Shown: positions 1 to 8,262 of the stretch, piece by piece
How positions within the stretch are numbered: position 1 is the stretch's first letter
How the letters are laid out: each line of letters starts with the position of its first letter
Assembly (NCBI GenBank): GCA_021730105.1
Contig: CP072538.1
Span: 186,001 to 250,000 of the forward strand
Source of the DNA: Candidatus Ruthia sp. Plio_17_S18
Lineage (GTDB): Bacteria > Pseudomonadota > Gammaproteobacteria > PS1 > Pseudothioglobaceae
Direction: 5' to 3'
Length of the DNA stretch: 64,000 bases
Position numbers and translations under genes: made by a program
Notes under the pieces: generated by a model
What the model saw: only the letters and a program-made list of their open reading frames with translations
Told to the model about the DNA's origin: nothing
Databases searched by the model: none

Positions 1-392
1 GTGCCAATTAAACCATTTTTAATTCCAAGTTTGGTTAGTAATTGCGAGACAAAGTGGGCGACAGAAGTTTTGCCATTTGTGCCTGTAATACCTGTGATAT
101 TAACTTTTGTGGCATTGCTATAAAAAGTGCTGGCCAGTGTTTGTAAATATTGAGATAAGCTGTCAATGCAAATAGATGGGATAGCACATTCTATCTCTTT
201 TGAGTCAACTAATATAACAACGCAGCCTTTGTCAATCGCGTGGTTGATATAATCAGCGCCGTGTGCTGACTCCCCTTGAAGAGCAATAAACAAATCGCCA
301 GGTTGTGCACTTTGAGTATTAAGACACAGACCTTTTATCTCTATGTCTATTTTAGTTTGTACAATGTTAGCTAAAAGTTGGGCAATATTCAT
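1..392 (-). CDS. murE: UDP-N-acetylmuramyl-tripeptide synthetase MurE (N-terminal part)
   Basis: Partial gene cut by the window edge; its 5' end is at 392 (ATG, protein begins MNIAQLLANIV). MurE adds the third residue of the peptidoglycan stem peptide, normally meso-diaminopimelate in Gram-negatives, to UDP-MurNAc-L-Ala-D-Glu in the cytoplasm. The translation shows the N-terminal uridine-binding domain (GDLFIALQGESAHGADYI) and the ATP-binding P-loop GITGTNGKTSVAHF near residue 105. MurE fits better than MurF because of the short N-terminal domain and this P-loop context, but the DAP-binding region lies outside the window. It is divergent from soxB. Confidence 0.85.
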   Translation of the reverse strand, partial: MNIAQLLANIVQTKIDIEIKGLCLNTQSAQPGDLFIALQGESAHGADYINHAIDKGCVVILVDSKEIECAIPSICIDSLSQYLQTLASTFYSNATKVNITGITGTNGKTSVAHFVSQLLTKLGIKNGLIG

Positions 393-611
393 ATCGATAT
401 TATAAGATTTTTTACAAGTTATACAGCGACACTGTAAATATTTTTTATAAAACTATCTTTAAATTGTCCATTTTTAGTTATACTCCACACTAACTGGTGT
501 TGTTTCTTGATTTTGAGCAAAGGTGTTATTTTTTAGTACATCTTTTTGGGCGAAAAAATTCAGTTATAATTTTGGTTATTTGTTTAACAAATAGTTTTCT
601 GGGGAGAGAGT
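393..611. promoter_or_regulatory. Divergent murE/soxB intergenic region
   Basis: 219 bp, very AT-rich, with no ORF. A perfect -10 hexamer TATAAT lies at 565-570 on the soxB side; no good -35 sits at the right spacing. A short dyad ATTTGTT-T-AACAAAT lies at 578-592, downstream of that -10, and could be an operator or leader hairpin. A strong Shine-Dalgarno GGGGAGAG (601-608) precedes the soxB ATG. No regulator is assigned. Confidence 0.45.
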
Positions 612-2501
612 ATGGCGTTAACACGTAGAGATTTTATTAAAGTATTGGGTGCTGGTTCGGCAGCAGGTTTGATTAGTGGTTGTGGGAACGATGCAGATAA
701 GTTGTCTTCTCAAGACAATAGATACGAGGTGGCAAAAACAGGCAATGCCCGTATTTTGCACATCACTGATACTCATGGTAACTTACTCCCTAATTATTTT
801 CGTGAGCCAAACGTTAATCTAGGTTTTGGCCCTACTTTTGGGCAATTGCCACATGTTGTAGGCAACAAGCTGCTTAAGCAAATTGGCGTTAAGGCGGGTT
901 CGGCTGATGCTTATGCTTTTATTTACAACAACTTCGAAGATTTGGCGGCTAAATATGGCAAGACGGGCGGTTTTGGTCAAATTAAAACTGTGCTAGACTC
1001 ACTGCGTGAAAGTGCAGGTGGCATACAAAATACACTCACCTTAGATGGTGGCGACACCTGGCAAGGCTCAGGCACGTCACTTTGGACGCGTGGTGCTGAT
1101 ATGGTTGAGGCTTGTAATATTCTTGGGGTGGATGTCATGGTTGGGCATTGGGAATTTACTTATAAAGAAGAAGAAACACTAAAAAACATTGGCTTTTTTA
1201 AAGGCGACTTTTTAGGTCAAAATGTGCGCATTATAGAAGATGCATTAATGGGAGATGAATACATCACCATGACTGAAAAATATGGTGGTAACGGTCTGTT
1301 TGATGAGGATGAAGGGCTGCCATTCAAGCCTTATGTGATTAAAAATGTTGGTGGTCATCGTATTGTAGTGATTGGTCAAGCTTTTCCAAGAACATCAAAC
1401 GCCAACCCACAAAAATATTTCTTTCCAGATTGGTCGTTTGGTTTACGTGAGGATGAAATGAGCGAGTTGGTCGCTGATATTCGTAACAATGAAAAACCAG
1501 ATGCCGTTATTATAATTTCGCATAATGGCATGGATGTTGATATCAAAATGGCATCACGCATTAGCGGTATTGATGCAATTTTTGGTGGTCACACGCATGA
1601 TGGTATGCCTACGCCAGTTGAGGTTAAAAATGCAGGTGGCGTTACTGTTGTTACTAACGCAGGCTGTTCGGGTAAGTATATTGGTGTGATGGATTTGAAC
1701 ATTAAAGACCATAAGGTTATGAGTTACGAATACAAAATGCTGCCTATTTTGACTGACTTTATTAAGCCTGATGCAGTCATGGTGTCATTTTTTAATAAAA
1801 TGCGCACTACTAAATATGACAAAGGTGTGGTTGAAGCACGTAGTGCTAAGATGTCAAACAACCCTGATCGCGTTGGTAAAACCTATGATGCAATTTTGAC
1901 AGAAAAACTGTGCACGACCGAGAAAACACTTTATCGCCGTGGTAATTTTATGGGTACTTGGGATCAAGTATTGGTTAACTCATTACGTGAGGAGCACAAT
2001 GCAGACTTTGCCATGTCAGCAGGTGTGCGGTGGGGTACAAGCGTGCCAGCAGGGCACGATGTAACGATGGAAGATTTAATGACCAACACTTCAATGACTT
2101 ATGGTGAAACTTACGTGAGTGAGTTAAAAGGTTCGCAACTTAAAGAAATTTTAGAGGGTATTGCTGAAAACTTATTTGTACAAGACCCATATTTACAGTC
2201 AGGTGGCGATATGGTGCGCATGGGTGGTATGGATTATACGATTGACCCAGCTTTAGGCCTTGGTCAGCGTATTAGCAATATGAAAGATGATGAGGGTACA
2301 CCTATTGATCCGAATAAATCTTATAAAGTATCAGGTTGGGCGCAAGTAGGCAGCGTTGGCAATGGTCGTTTAATGTGGGATGTGGCAGCAGATTATTTGC
2401 GCAAACAAAAGCATCTTAACTTGACTAAAGTTAACCATCCAACCATTAAGGGCGTGAACAACAATCCTGGTATTGAAAACTATGATGGCAATCTGATTTA
2501 A
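612..2501 (+). CDS. soxB: SoxB, sulfate thiol esterase/hydrolase of the Sox pathway
   Basis: SoxB releases sulfate hydrolytically from the SoxYZ-bound cysteine S-sulfonate during periplasmic thiosulfate oxidation. The protein begins with a twin-arginine signal (TRRDFIKVLG, residues 4-13). It then has the di-manganese 5'-nucleotidase-type motifs: ITDTHGN (51-57), LDGGDTWQGSG, VGHWEFTYKEE, IISHNGMDVD and FGGHTHDGMP. The 629 aa are somewhat longer than typical SoxB. A sequence resembling a lipobox (ISGC, residues 21-24) follows the Tat segment, so the protein might be lipid-anchored. No soxYZ, soxA or soxX lies nearby; they must be elsewhere if present. ATG 612 is supported by the strong Shine-Dalgarno. 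Confidence 0.95.
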   Translation: MALTRRDFIKVLGAGSAAGLISGCGNDADKLSSQDNRYEVAKTGNARILHITDTHGNLLPNYFREPNVNLGFGPTFGQLPHVVGNKLLKQIGVKAGSADAYAFIYNNFEDLAAKYGKTGGFGQIKTVLDSLRESAGGIQNTLTLDGGDTWQGSGTSLWTRGADMVEACNILGVDVMVGHWEFTYKEEETLKNIGFFKGDFLGQNVRIIEDALMGDEYITMTEKYGGNGLFDEDEGLPFKPYVIKNVGGHRIVVIGQAFPRTSNANPQKYFFPDWSFGLREDEMSELVADIRNNEKPDAVIIISHNGMDVDIKMASRISGIDAIFGGHTHDGMPTPVEVKNAGGVTVVTNAGCSGKYIGVMDLNIKDHKVMSYEYKMLPILTDFIKPDAVMVSFFNKMRTTKYDKGVVEARSAKMSNNPDRVGKTYDAILTEKLCTTEKTLYRRGNFMGTWDQVLVNSLREEHNADFAMSAGVRWGTSVPAGHDVTMEDLMTNTSMTYGETYVSELKGSQLKEILEGIAENLFVQDPYLQSGGDMVRMGGMDYTIDPALGLGQRISNMKDDEGTPIDPNKSYKVSGWAQVGSVGNGRLMWDVAADYLRKQKHLNLTKVNHPTIKGVNNNPGIENYDGNLI

Positions 2502-2584
2502 ATTTTCAATAAATATTATTTTGGTCTTCATGTGTTATATAAACTAAAAAATACCATTAAAAATCTTTTGTTTCTCAACATAGG

Positions 2585-3126
2585 CGAGAGGACCCTATAC
2601 ATATTAATGATACTGTTGTATGTGTTAGTGCAGGTATTTTGTTGATTATCCCAATTTATATGATCTTCACTTTGCTTGAAATGCTACTAGGTATGTCAAT
2701 TATTGGCGCACGATTTCCCCACAATTTTATTGGACAGTTTGTTGATGATTGGCAGAAAGCTCGAATGGAAGCCTATCGATCCTAAGCGTTGTGTTTGGAT
2801 AATAGGGGCGAGTTTCATCTCTGTGTGTATTGTCTTTTTTAATCCAGACGCAGTTGCGCTTTGGGTTAACAATCTATTAGACACTAGTATTACTGTTGAT
2901 TAAAATTATGTACCTTCTTGGTTGGCGCTTAACTTGGTGTGGATATGTTTGTTATTTATGTGGCTAGAGAGAGGCAATTGTGGGTTTTTGTGCAGGTTGT
3001 AAAATCTACGCACTGTTAGTCAAAATAGGCATTGTCAATAGTCATTGTGAGGCTTGTGAGAACATTGATTGGGATGATATTAAGCGCAAAAAACAACAGC
3101 GCCTATATAAGAAAAATAAAAAATAA
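2585..3126 (+). pseudogene. DUF4395 membrane protein, broken by frameshifts and a stop
   Basis: No intact frame spans this region, but three segments read in order like a DUF4395 family protein. Segment 1 (frame of 2591) is RREDPIHINDTVVCVSAG followed by a hydrophobic helix. Segment 2 (frame of 2703) has RKLEWKPIDPKRCVWIIG, a second helix, a stop at 2901-2903 and then SWLALNLVWICLLFMWLE. Segment 3 (frame of 2983) is GFCAGCKIYALLVKIGIV then CEAC, the family's C-terminal Cys signature. At least two frameshifts and one nonsense codon are needed. The family is of unknown function and often lies near thioredoxin-like genes. The last codon abuts the next gene (3127). Confidence 0.7.
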
Positions 3127-4254
3127 ATGCCAAATTTGATTAATGTCATCGCCTTATTTTGGCTGTTAATCGGCGTGTCAATAGCAGATGTGGTCAAGCC
3201 TGCCTTGGTGGAAATCTCAATTTATTCTGATAAAAAAGTCAACATTGTGATTGATTTAAGTCTTGAAGCTTTAATGACTGGCATTGGCACTCAATATAAA
3301 AATACCACAGACGCACCAAACTCAGCACAATACGACACACTTCGTTCATTAACAGCATATGATTTGAGAGAGCAATTCAAGGCTTTTGAAACTGAGTTTT
3401 TGAGTTATATTTTATTAACAATTAATGGAAGACCTCAACAGCTAACACTCACTTCAGCAAAGGTTGATATTGTGGGTTATAAGAAAAGACCTAGAAAAAC
3501 CCTATTAACTTACTCAACCCAACTGAGAAAATGGCCAAGGACCCTGTCATGGCAATACAATAAAGCCTATGGAGATAGCGCATTGCGTTATCAAGTATAT
3601 AAAGAGGGTGAATATAATTGGAGTCAGTGGCGTTGGTTACGTAATGATGCGACAAGTGGTGTGATTGATATTAACCATCCAGAACCAATAACAACCATGC
3701 AAAGGATGCTACAATTTGTAAGTATTGGTTTTGACCATGTTATTCCATTAGGATGGGATCATATTCTATTTATTATTGGCATGGCATTGTCTTCATTGAT
3801 GTGGCGACGATTGTTATTATTGGTCAGCGTTTTTACGCTAGCACACACTTTAACATTGGGCCTGGCAATGCTTGGCATCGTAGCAATATCAGGGCGAATT
3901 ATTGAACCACTGATTGCCTTTTCAATTGCTTATGTGGCAATTGAAAATTTATTATCCAACCAGTCTATCAAACGAAAAAGTATTATCGTATTCTTATTTG
4001 GACTTGTGCATGGTCTAGGTTTTGCCAGTATGTTAAAAAGTTTTAAAATGTCATCAGACAATTTTTTAACCACACTAATCAGTTTTAATGTCGGCGTTGA
4101 GTTGGCACAAATTGTGATTGTAATAAGCGTGGTATCAACCTTATTTTTTATAAAATCACTCAATTTAAATTATAAAAAAATAGTCATTATCCCAACCTCA
4201 ATTGTTATTTCTTTAATTGGAATTTGGTGGGGTATAGAGCGAATTACTGTCTAA
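3127..4254 (+). CDS. HupE/UreJ-family membrane protein
   Basis: Predicted inner-membrane protein of 375 aa with an N-terminal signal or anchor (residues 5-20), a roughly 180-residue extracytoplasmic domain, and a C-terminal six-helix HupE/UreJ_2-type domain. Visible family motifs are GFDHVIPLGWDHILFIIG, FTLAHTLTLGL, IAFSIAYVAIENL, FGLVHGLGFA and FNVGVELAQ. The conserved His and Asp residues suggest metal handling, since relatives accompany Ni-dependent hydrogenase or urease or sit near metal transporters. No such enzyme is visible here, so the substrate is unknown. The frame is intact despite broken genes on both sides. Confidence 0.75.
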   Translation: MPNLINVIALFWLLIGVSIADVVKPALVEISIYSDKKVNIVIDLSLEALMTGIGTQYKNTTDAPNSAQYDTLRSLTAYDLREQFKAFETEFLSYILLTINGRPQQLTLTSAKVDIVGYKKRPRKTLLTYSTQLRKWPRTLSWQYNKAYGDSALRYQVYKEGEYNWSQWRWLRNDATSGVIDINHPEPITTMQRMLQFVSIGFDHVIPLGWDHILFIIGMALSSLMWRRLLLLVSVFTLAHTLTLGLAMLGIVAISGRIIEPLIAFSIAYVAIENLLSNQSIKRKSIIVFLFGLVHGLGFASMLKSFKMSSDNFLTTLISFNVGVELAQIVIVISVVSTLFFIKSLNLNYKKIVIIPTSIVISLIGIWWGIERITV

Positions 4255-4332
4255 TATTTCTACCACTGCTTCTATTTCTATAATTCTTTTACCATGATAA
4301 TTTTTTGTTTAGATAAAGAATTCAACTCAAAA

Positions 4333-4690
4333 TTAAAACGTTAAATCAAGGCCGTAGCGGTCGTCTTCGTTGTTATCTTTATCAATTTGATAATTCAAAC
4401 TAATACCACTATATTTTGTTTTGATGGAATTTTCATTATATACAAAGGTCAAAATATTAAATGTAGTATTATTTTCTGTTGTATACCAAGCCGTTATACC
4501 CTTTTCATTGCTTTTTGCGCTTTTGCCACCTCCAAGTGAAAACCCATAATTTTTATCAGCATATTTAACTACAAGTAATTTGTGCGTATTGTTAATATCA
4601 TCTTTCGAATTATTTGAGAAACCAATAATAATATTAAAATTATTAAATGTAGGAGTTTTATATTGTATTTGGTTGTTTTTAGAAGGGATT
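4333..4690 (-). pseudogene. Gram-negative porin, C-terminal remnant
   Basis: Reading right to left, the frame gives NNQIQYKTPTFNNFNIIIGF (porin-like 'Y-x-T/S-P-x-F-x-x-F' strand), then alternating polar/aromatic strands, and ends ...DDRYGLDLTF. A terminal Phe is the BAM recognition signal of outer-membrane barrels. About 115 codons remain of the 320-400 usual for such porins. The frame stays open to 4815, but codons above about 4690 are antisense to the phoX remnant, so the porin 5' end is missing. The pairing with phoX suggests a phosphate-related porin; that is inference. Confidence 0.6.
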
Positions 4691-4699
4691 GTGCTTGCT

Positions 4700-5673
4700 T
4701 CACTTACACTCAAAAACATTGATCCGCTAAATCCAAAATCAACGCCAAAGAAACGTACTGTTTTGGGACGTTTAAACATGAAAATGCAGAAGTGGTCATT
4801 GCTAAGCATGGGCATATCGTGGTTTATTTAGGCGATGATGAGCGTGGTTAATATTTATACAAATTTGTATCTGCAGGTAAATATAGTAAGTATGACGATA
4901 ATTCAAATTTACTTGAAGATGGGTATTTATTTGTTGCTAAGTTTAATGACAACAACACTGGTATGTGGTTGACATTAACGCCAGCAAGCACTGGATGAGT
5001 AAATCAGAAGTTTGTATTCATACACGCCGCTGGGTCTAAAGTGGGTGCAACTACAATGGATAGGCCAGAATGGGGTGGCTGCCAATCATAATAAAGTCGA
5101 AGTATATTGTGCATTGATCAATAATAAAAATAGAGGAATAAAACCAAATAAAGGTGACGATGCAACGCCAATTAATGCAGTCAATCCAATAGTGGCTAAT
5201 AAATATGGTCAAATTGTTCGATGGACGCCTAAAAATAGCGACCCCAGTGATATTAATTTTAGTTGGAATTTGTTTGCATTATCTGGCAACCCTGCAGTTC
5301 ATAAGAATAATTTAAAATCAGGCCTTGAAAATATTACCAAGCATAATATGTTTAATTCGCCAGGTGGCTTAAATTTTGACTCTAAGGGAGGTTCTTTGGA
5401 TTCAAACTGATAGTAAAGGGTGATTTGGCTGGTATGGGTAATAACCAAATGCTTTTAGGCAATCCAAAAACTGGTGAAATTAAACGTTTTTTGGTAGGCC
5501 CAAAAGAATGTGAAATTATTGGGCTTACTTGGAGCGCTGATAAAGAGACAATGTTTGTAGGTATACAACACCCTGATGAGAAAAGAGGCTCTATTTTTCC
5601 TAATAAATATAGCGGCATACCAAGATTAAGCGTTATTGCTATTTATCGTAACGATGGTGGTGTAATTGAATAG
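4700..5673 (+). pseudogene. phoX: PhoX-type alkaline phosphatase (DUF839), 5'-truncated and frameshifted
   Basis: Fragments in three frames line up in order with the C-terminal part of PhoX, the periplasmic Ca/Fe phosphatase. They are KNIDPLNPKSTPKKRTVLG (about 4711-4770), FKHENAEVVIAKHGHIVVYL and GDDERG then stop, YLYKFVSAGKYS, MDRPEW, KVEVYCALINNKNRG, AVNPIVANKYGQIVRW, KHNMFNSPGG, GDLAGMGNNQMLLGNPKTGE, RFLVGPKECEIIGLTW, and GIQHPDEKRGS ending DDGGVIE. A one-base deletion near 4764, in-frame stops and later frameshifts make it non-functional. The N-terminal half, including the Tat signal, is absent. Its 5' break coincides with that of the porin remnant. Confidence 0.85.
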
Positions 5674-5733
5674 CATTTAACTTTTAATATTTATGGTGAT
5701 TAATGATGGTATTAAGATGGTTGAACTTAAGAT

Positions 5734-6699
5734 TTAAATAATTTTTGCTTGCATGAGAGTGTGGGTATTGATAGCGCCAACGACTTGGTTGTGATTATCA
5801 ACAACAGGCAATGAGTTTAGGTTAAATTCATCCATCATTTGTACTGCCGCTATGGCAGGCTTGTCTTTTGAGATTGATTGGCAATTAGACGTCATAACCT
5901 CGCCAATGGTTAAACTTTGAATATTAGAATGTGTTTCAAGTACGCGCCTTAAATCACCATCTGTAAAAATACCTTTTAAAATGTTGTTATCGGTAATTAA
6001 TACCATGCCTAAGGCTTTTTGGCTCATTACTAATAAGGCATCTAGCAATTTAGTATCAGCACTGACGATAGGTATATCACCCCCTATTTTCATAATGGTA
6101 CTGACAAAGGTTAACAAGCGACGACCTAGTGCACCTGATGGGTGTGAGCGGGCAAAGTCACCCACACTAAAACCTTTATTGGTTAATAAGCTGATTGCTA
6201 GTGCATCGCCCATGACTAAAGCTACTGTGGTTGATGAAGTGGGGGCTAAGTTGTGTGGGCAAGCTTCTTTTTCAACGCTGACATCAAGATGCACATCGCT
6301 AATCCTGCCAATTGAGGAGTTTGCATTTTTTGTCATACCAATGATTAAGACACCAAGGCGTTTAATGATTGGTATTAAGATCATAATTTCGTCAGATTCG
6401 CCAGAGTAGGAAATAGCAATCACCACATCTTCTTGTGTAATCATTCCTAAATCGCCATGCCCTGCTTCACCAGGATGAACAGCAAAGGCAGGGGTGCCAG
6501 TAGAAGCAAGTGTTGCAGCAATCTTGCCCGCAATGTGTCCAGATTTACCCATGCCAATTAAAACGACTTTGCCAGTGCAATTTTGGATTAATTGACAAGC
6601 ATCAACAAAGTTTTGATCAAGTCCATCGGCCAGCATCATTACCGCTTGTGCTTCAGTTAAAATTACTGTTTTTGCAGAATGTAATAGTGAGTTGGACAT
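5734..6699 (-). CDS. kdsD: D-arabinose-5-phosphate isomerase KdsD
   Basis: Interconverts ribulose-5-phosphate and arabinose-5-phosphate, the first step towards KDO for LPS. An N-terminal SIS domain carries GKVVLIGMGKSGHIAGKIAA and HPGEAGHGDLGM, with ISYSGESDE; two CBS domains follow (IPIVSADTKLLDALLVM and MTSNCQSISKDKPAIAAVQM). I place the start at 6699 (MSNSLLHSAK), not at the upstream Met at 6744, because the alternative adds 15 unconserved residues and runs into the divergent gene. About 321 aa, normal for the family. Confidence 0.88.
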   Translation of the reverse strand: MSNSLLHSAKTVILTEAQAVMMLADGLDQNFVDACQLIQNCTGKVVLIGMGKSGHIAGKIAATLASTGTPAFAVHPGEAGHGDLGMITQEDVVIAISYSGESDEIMILIPIIKRLGVLIIGMTKNANSSIGRISDVHLDVSVEKEACPHNLAPTSSTTVALVMGDALAISLLTNKGFSVGDFARSHPSGALGRRLLTFVSTIMKIGGDIPIVSADTKLLDALLVMSQKALGMVLITDNNILKGIFTDGDLRRVLETHSNIQSLTIGEVMTSNCQSISKDKPAIAAVQMMDEFNLNSLPVVDNHNQVVGAINTHTLMQAKII

Positions 6700-6754
6700 G
6701 GCTAATAAACACATTGGTATAATAAGTGTTGATTTTATCAACACATTAAGACGG

Positions 6755-7234
6755 GTGAGTAAAGAAAAAATAAAAATTTTATTTGTATGTATGGGTAATA
6801 TTTGTCGCTCGCCAACGGCAGAAGGTGCTTTTAGGTCACAAGTGGAAAAACATGATGCTAAACACTTGTTTGAAATAGATTCTGCAGGTACTCATGCTTA
6901 TCATATAGGTAAGCAGCCAGATTCACGCTCGCAATTATCCGCTAATAAATGTCATGTTGATTTATCCTATCAGCGGGCAAGGCAAGTGCATGAGAGCGAC
7001 TTTTATCATTATGATTATATTTTTGCTATGGATATCTCAAACTTGAGTATTTTGAAGTCTATTTGTCCACGTGAGCACCAAACTAAACTGTCATTAATGC
7101 TGGATAATATTCCTAACAACCAAGGCAAAAGTGTACCCGACCCTTACTTTGAAGGACGCTTTGACGAGGTGTTTGAAATGCTAGATTGTGCCAGTGGTTT
7201 TTTATTGCACAGCTTGTTAAAAAAATCTCTGTAA
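6755..7234 (+). CDS. Low-molecular-weight protein-tyrosine phosphatase
   Basis: Cytoplasmic LMW-PTP fold. The P-loop CX5R reads FVCMGNICRSPTAEG close to the N terminus, and the catalytic acid loop is VPDPYFEG. I chose GTG 6755 (protein VSKEKIKILFVCMGN), which places the P-loop at the usual distance. The ORF stays open upstream to 6692 but would then overlap divergent kdsD. About 159 aa. Relatives act on tyrosine kinases of polysaccharide export (Wzb-like) or have unknown targets; nothing nearby decides this. Confidence 0.85.
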   Translation: MSKEKIKILFVCMGNICRSPTAEGAFRSQVEKHDAKHLFEIDSAGTHAYHIGKQPDSRSQLSANKCHVDLSYQRARQVHESDFYHYDYIFAMDISNLSILKSICPREHQTKLSLMLDNIPNNQGKSVPDPYFEGRFDEVFEMLDCASGFLLHSLLKKSL

Positions 7235-7240
7235 ATCTTG

Positions 7241-7270
7241 TTGACATAGGCACTCCTAACAAAGTATAAT
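7241..7270 (+). promoter_or_regulatory. Strong sigma70-type promoter of the str operon
   Basis: TTGACA at 7241-7246 and TATAAT at 7265-7270, 18 bp spacing, both perfect consensus. It lies just after the phosphatase stop codon, with a roughly 90-nt AT-rich leader before rpsL. This is the expected position for the promoter driving rpsL-rpsG-fusA-tuf. Confidence 0.85.
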
Positions 7271-7364
7271 GCCTCGCTTTATTGTCTTTAAAGAAAAACC
7301 ACAAGACGATTTAATAACTTAAATATACATTATAAACTTTAGAGAAATTGGGAGAAATTGCAAT

Positions 7365-7739
7365 ATGTCAACGATTAATCAATTGGTACGTAATCCACGT
7401 AAAAAGAAAGTCGTCAAAAGTGGTGTGCCAGCATTAGACAGCTGCCCTCAAAAACGTGGTGTTTGTACCCGTGTGTACACCACAACTCCTAAAAAGCCTA
7501 ACTCGGCACTTAGAAAAGTCGCCCGTGTTCGACTGACCAATGCTAATGAAGTAACGACCTATATTGGTGGTGAAGGCCACAACTTACAAGAACATTCAGT
7601 AATTCTTATTCGTGGCGGTCGTGTGAAGGATTTACCTGGTGTTCGTTACCATACAGTTCGTGGTGCATTGGATACAACAGGAGTTGATGGTAGAATGCAA
7701 GGCCGTTCTAAATATGGCACTAAAAAGCCAAAGAAATAA
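7365..7739 (+). CDS. rpsL: 30S ribosomal protein S12
   Basis: First gene of the str operon. S12 sits at the decoding centre and affects accuracy and streptomycin sensitivity. The decoding loops [18 protein letters not shown] and [15 protein letters not shown] are intact, including the lysines at the usual streptomycin positions, so there is no sign of a resistance substitution. 124 aa, full length. Shine-Dalgarno GGGAGAAA lies upstream of ATG. Confidence 0.98.
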   Translation: MSTINQLVRNPRKKKVVKSGVPALDSCPQKRGVCTRVYTTTPKKPNSALRKVARVRLTNANEVTTYIGGEGHNLQEHSVILIRGGRVKDLPGVRYHTVRGALDTTGVDGRMQGRSKYGTKKPKK

Positions 7740-7771
7740 GTAATTACAATAATTAAAACAAGAGAAATACA

Positions 7772-8239
7772 ATGAGAAGAAGATCCGCACCTAAAAGAGA
7801 AATTTTGCCAGATCCTAAGTTTGGTGATTTGGTATTGGCTAAGTTTGTTAATATTTTAATGCTTGATGGTAAAAAATCAGTGGCAGCAAAAATTGTATAC
7901 GAAGCCTTAGACACTATTGAAGCTAAGGGCAATGCACAACCAATTGAAGTATTTAAGCAAGCCTTGGATAATATTGGTCCTCAAGTTGAAATTAAATCTC
8001 GTCGTGTTGGTGGCTCTACTTATCAAGTGCCAATTGAAGTCAGATCTGAACGCAAAATTGCCTTAGCAATGCGTTGGATTATTGAAGCGTCACGCAAGCG
8101 TGGTGAAAAAGGCATGAAACTTAGACTGGCAGGTGAAGTTTTAGATGCTGTACAAAATCGTGGTAGCGCATTTAAAAAGAAAGAAGACACCCACAGAATT
8201 GCAGAAGCAAATAAAGCATTTGCTCACTTTCGCTGGTAA
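7772..8239 (+). CDS. rpsG: 30S ribosomal protein S7
   Basis: Primary 16S rRNA 3'-domain binder that nucleates the 30S head and, in Escherichia coli, represses its own operon. 155 aa, normal length. Begins [19 protein letters not shown] and contains [20 protein letters not shown]. It lies 32 nt after rpsL. Confidence 0.98.
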   Translation: MRRRSAPKREILPDPKFGDLVLAKFVNILMLDGKKSVAAKIVYEALDTIEAKGNAQPIEVFKQALDNIGPQVEIKSRRVGGSTYQVPIEVRSERKIALAMRWIIEASRKRGEKGMKLRLAGEVLDAVQNRGSAFKKKEDTHRIAEANKAFAHFRW

Positions 8240-8262
8240 GTAACACACAGGACACAAGAAAA

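Noticed and set aside
4580-4831. 83-codon + strand ORF
   Set aside because: Only its second half (KNIDPLNPKSTPKKRTVLG) is meaningful and belongs to the phoX relic; the first half is antisense to the porin remnant.
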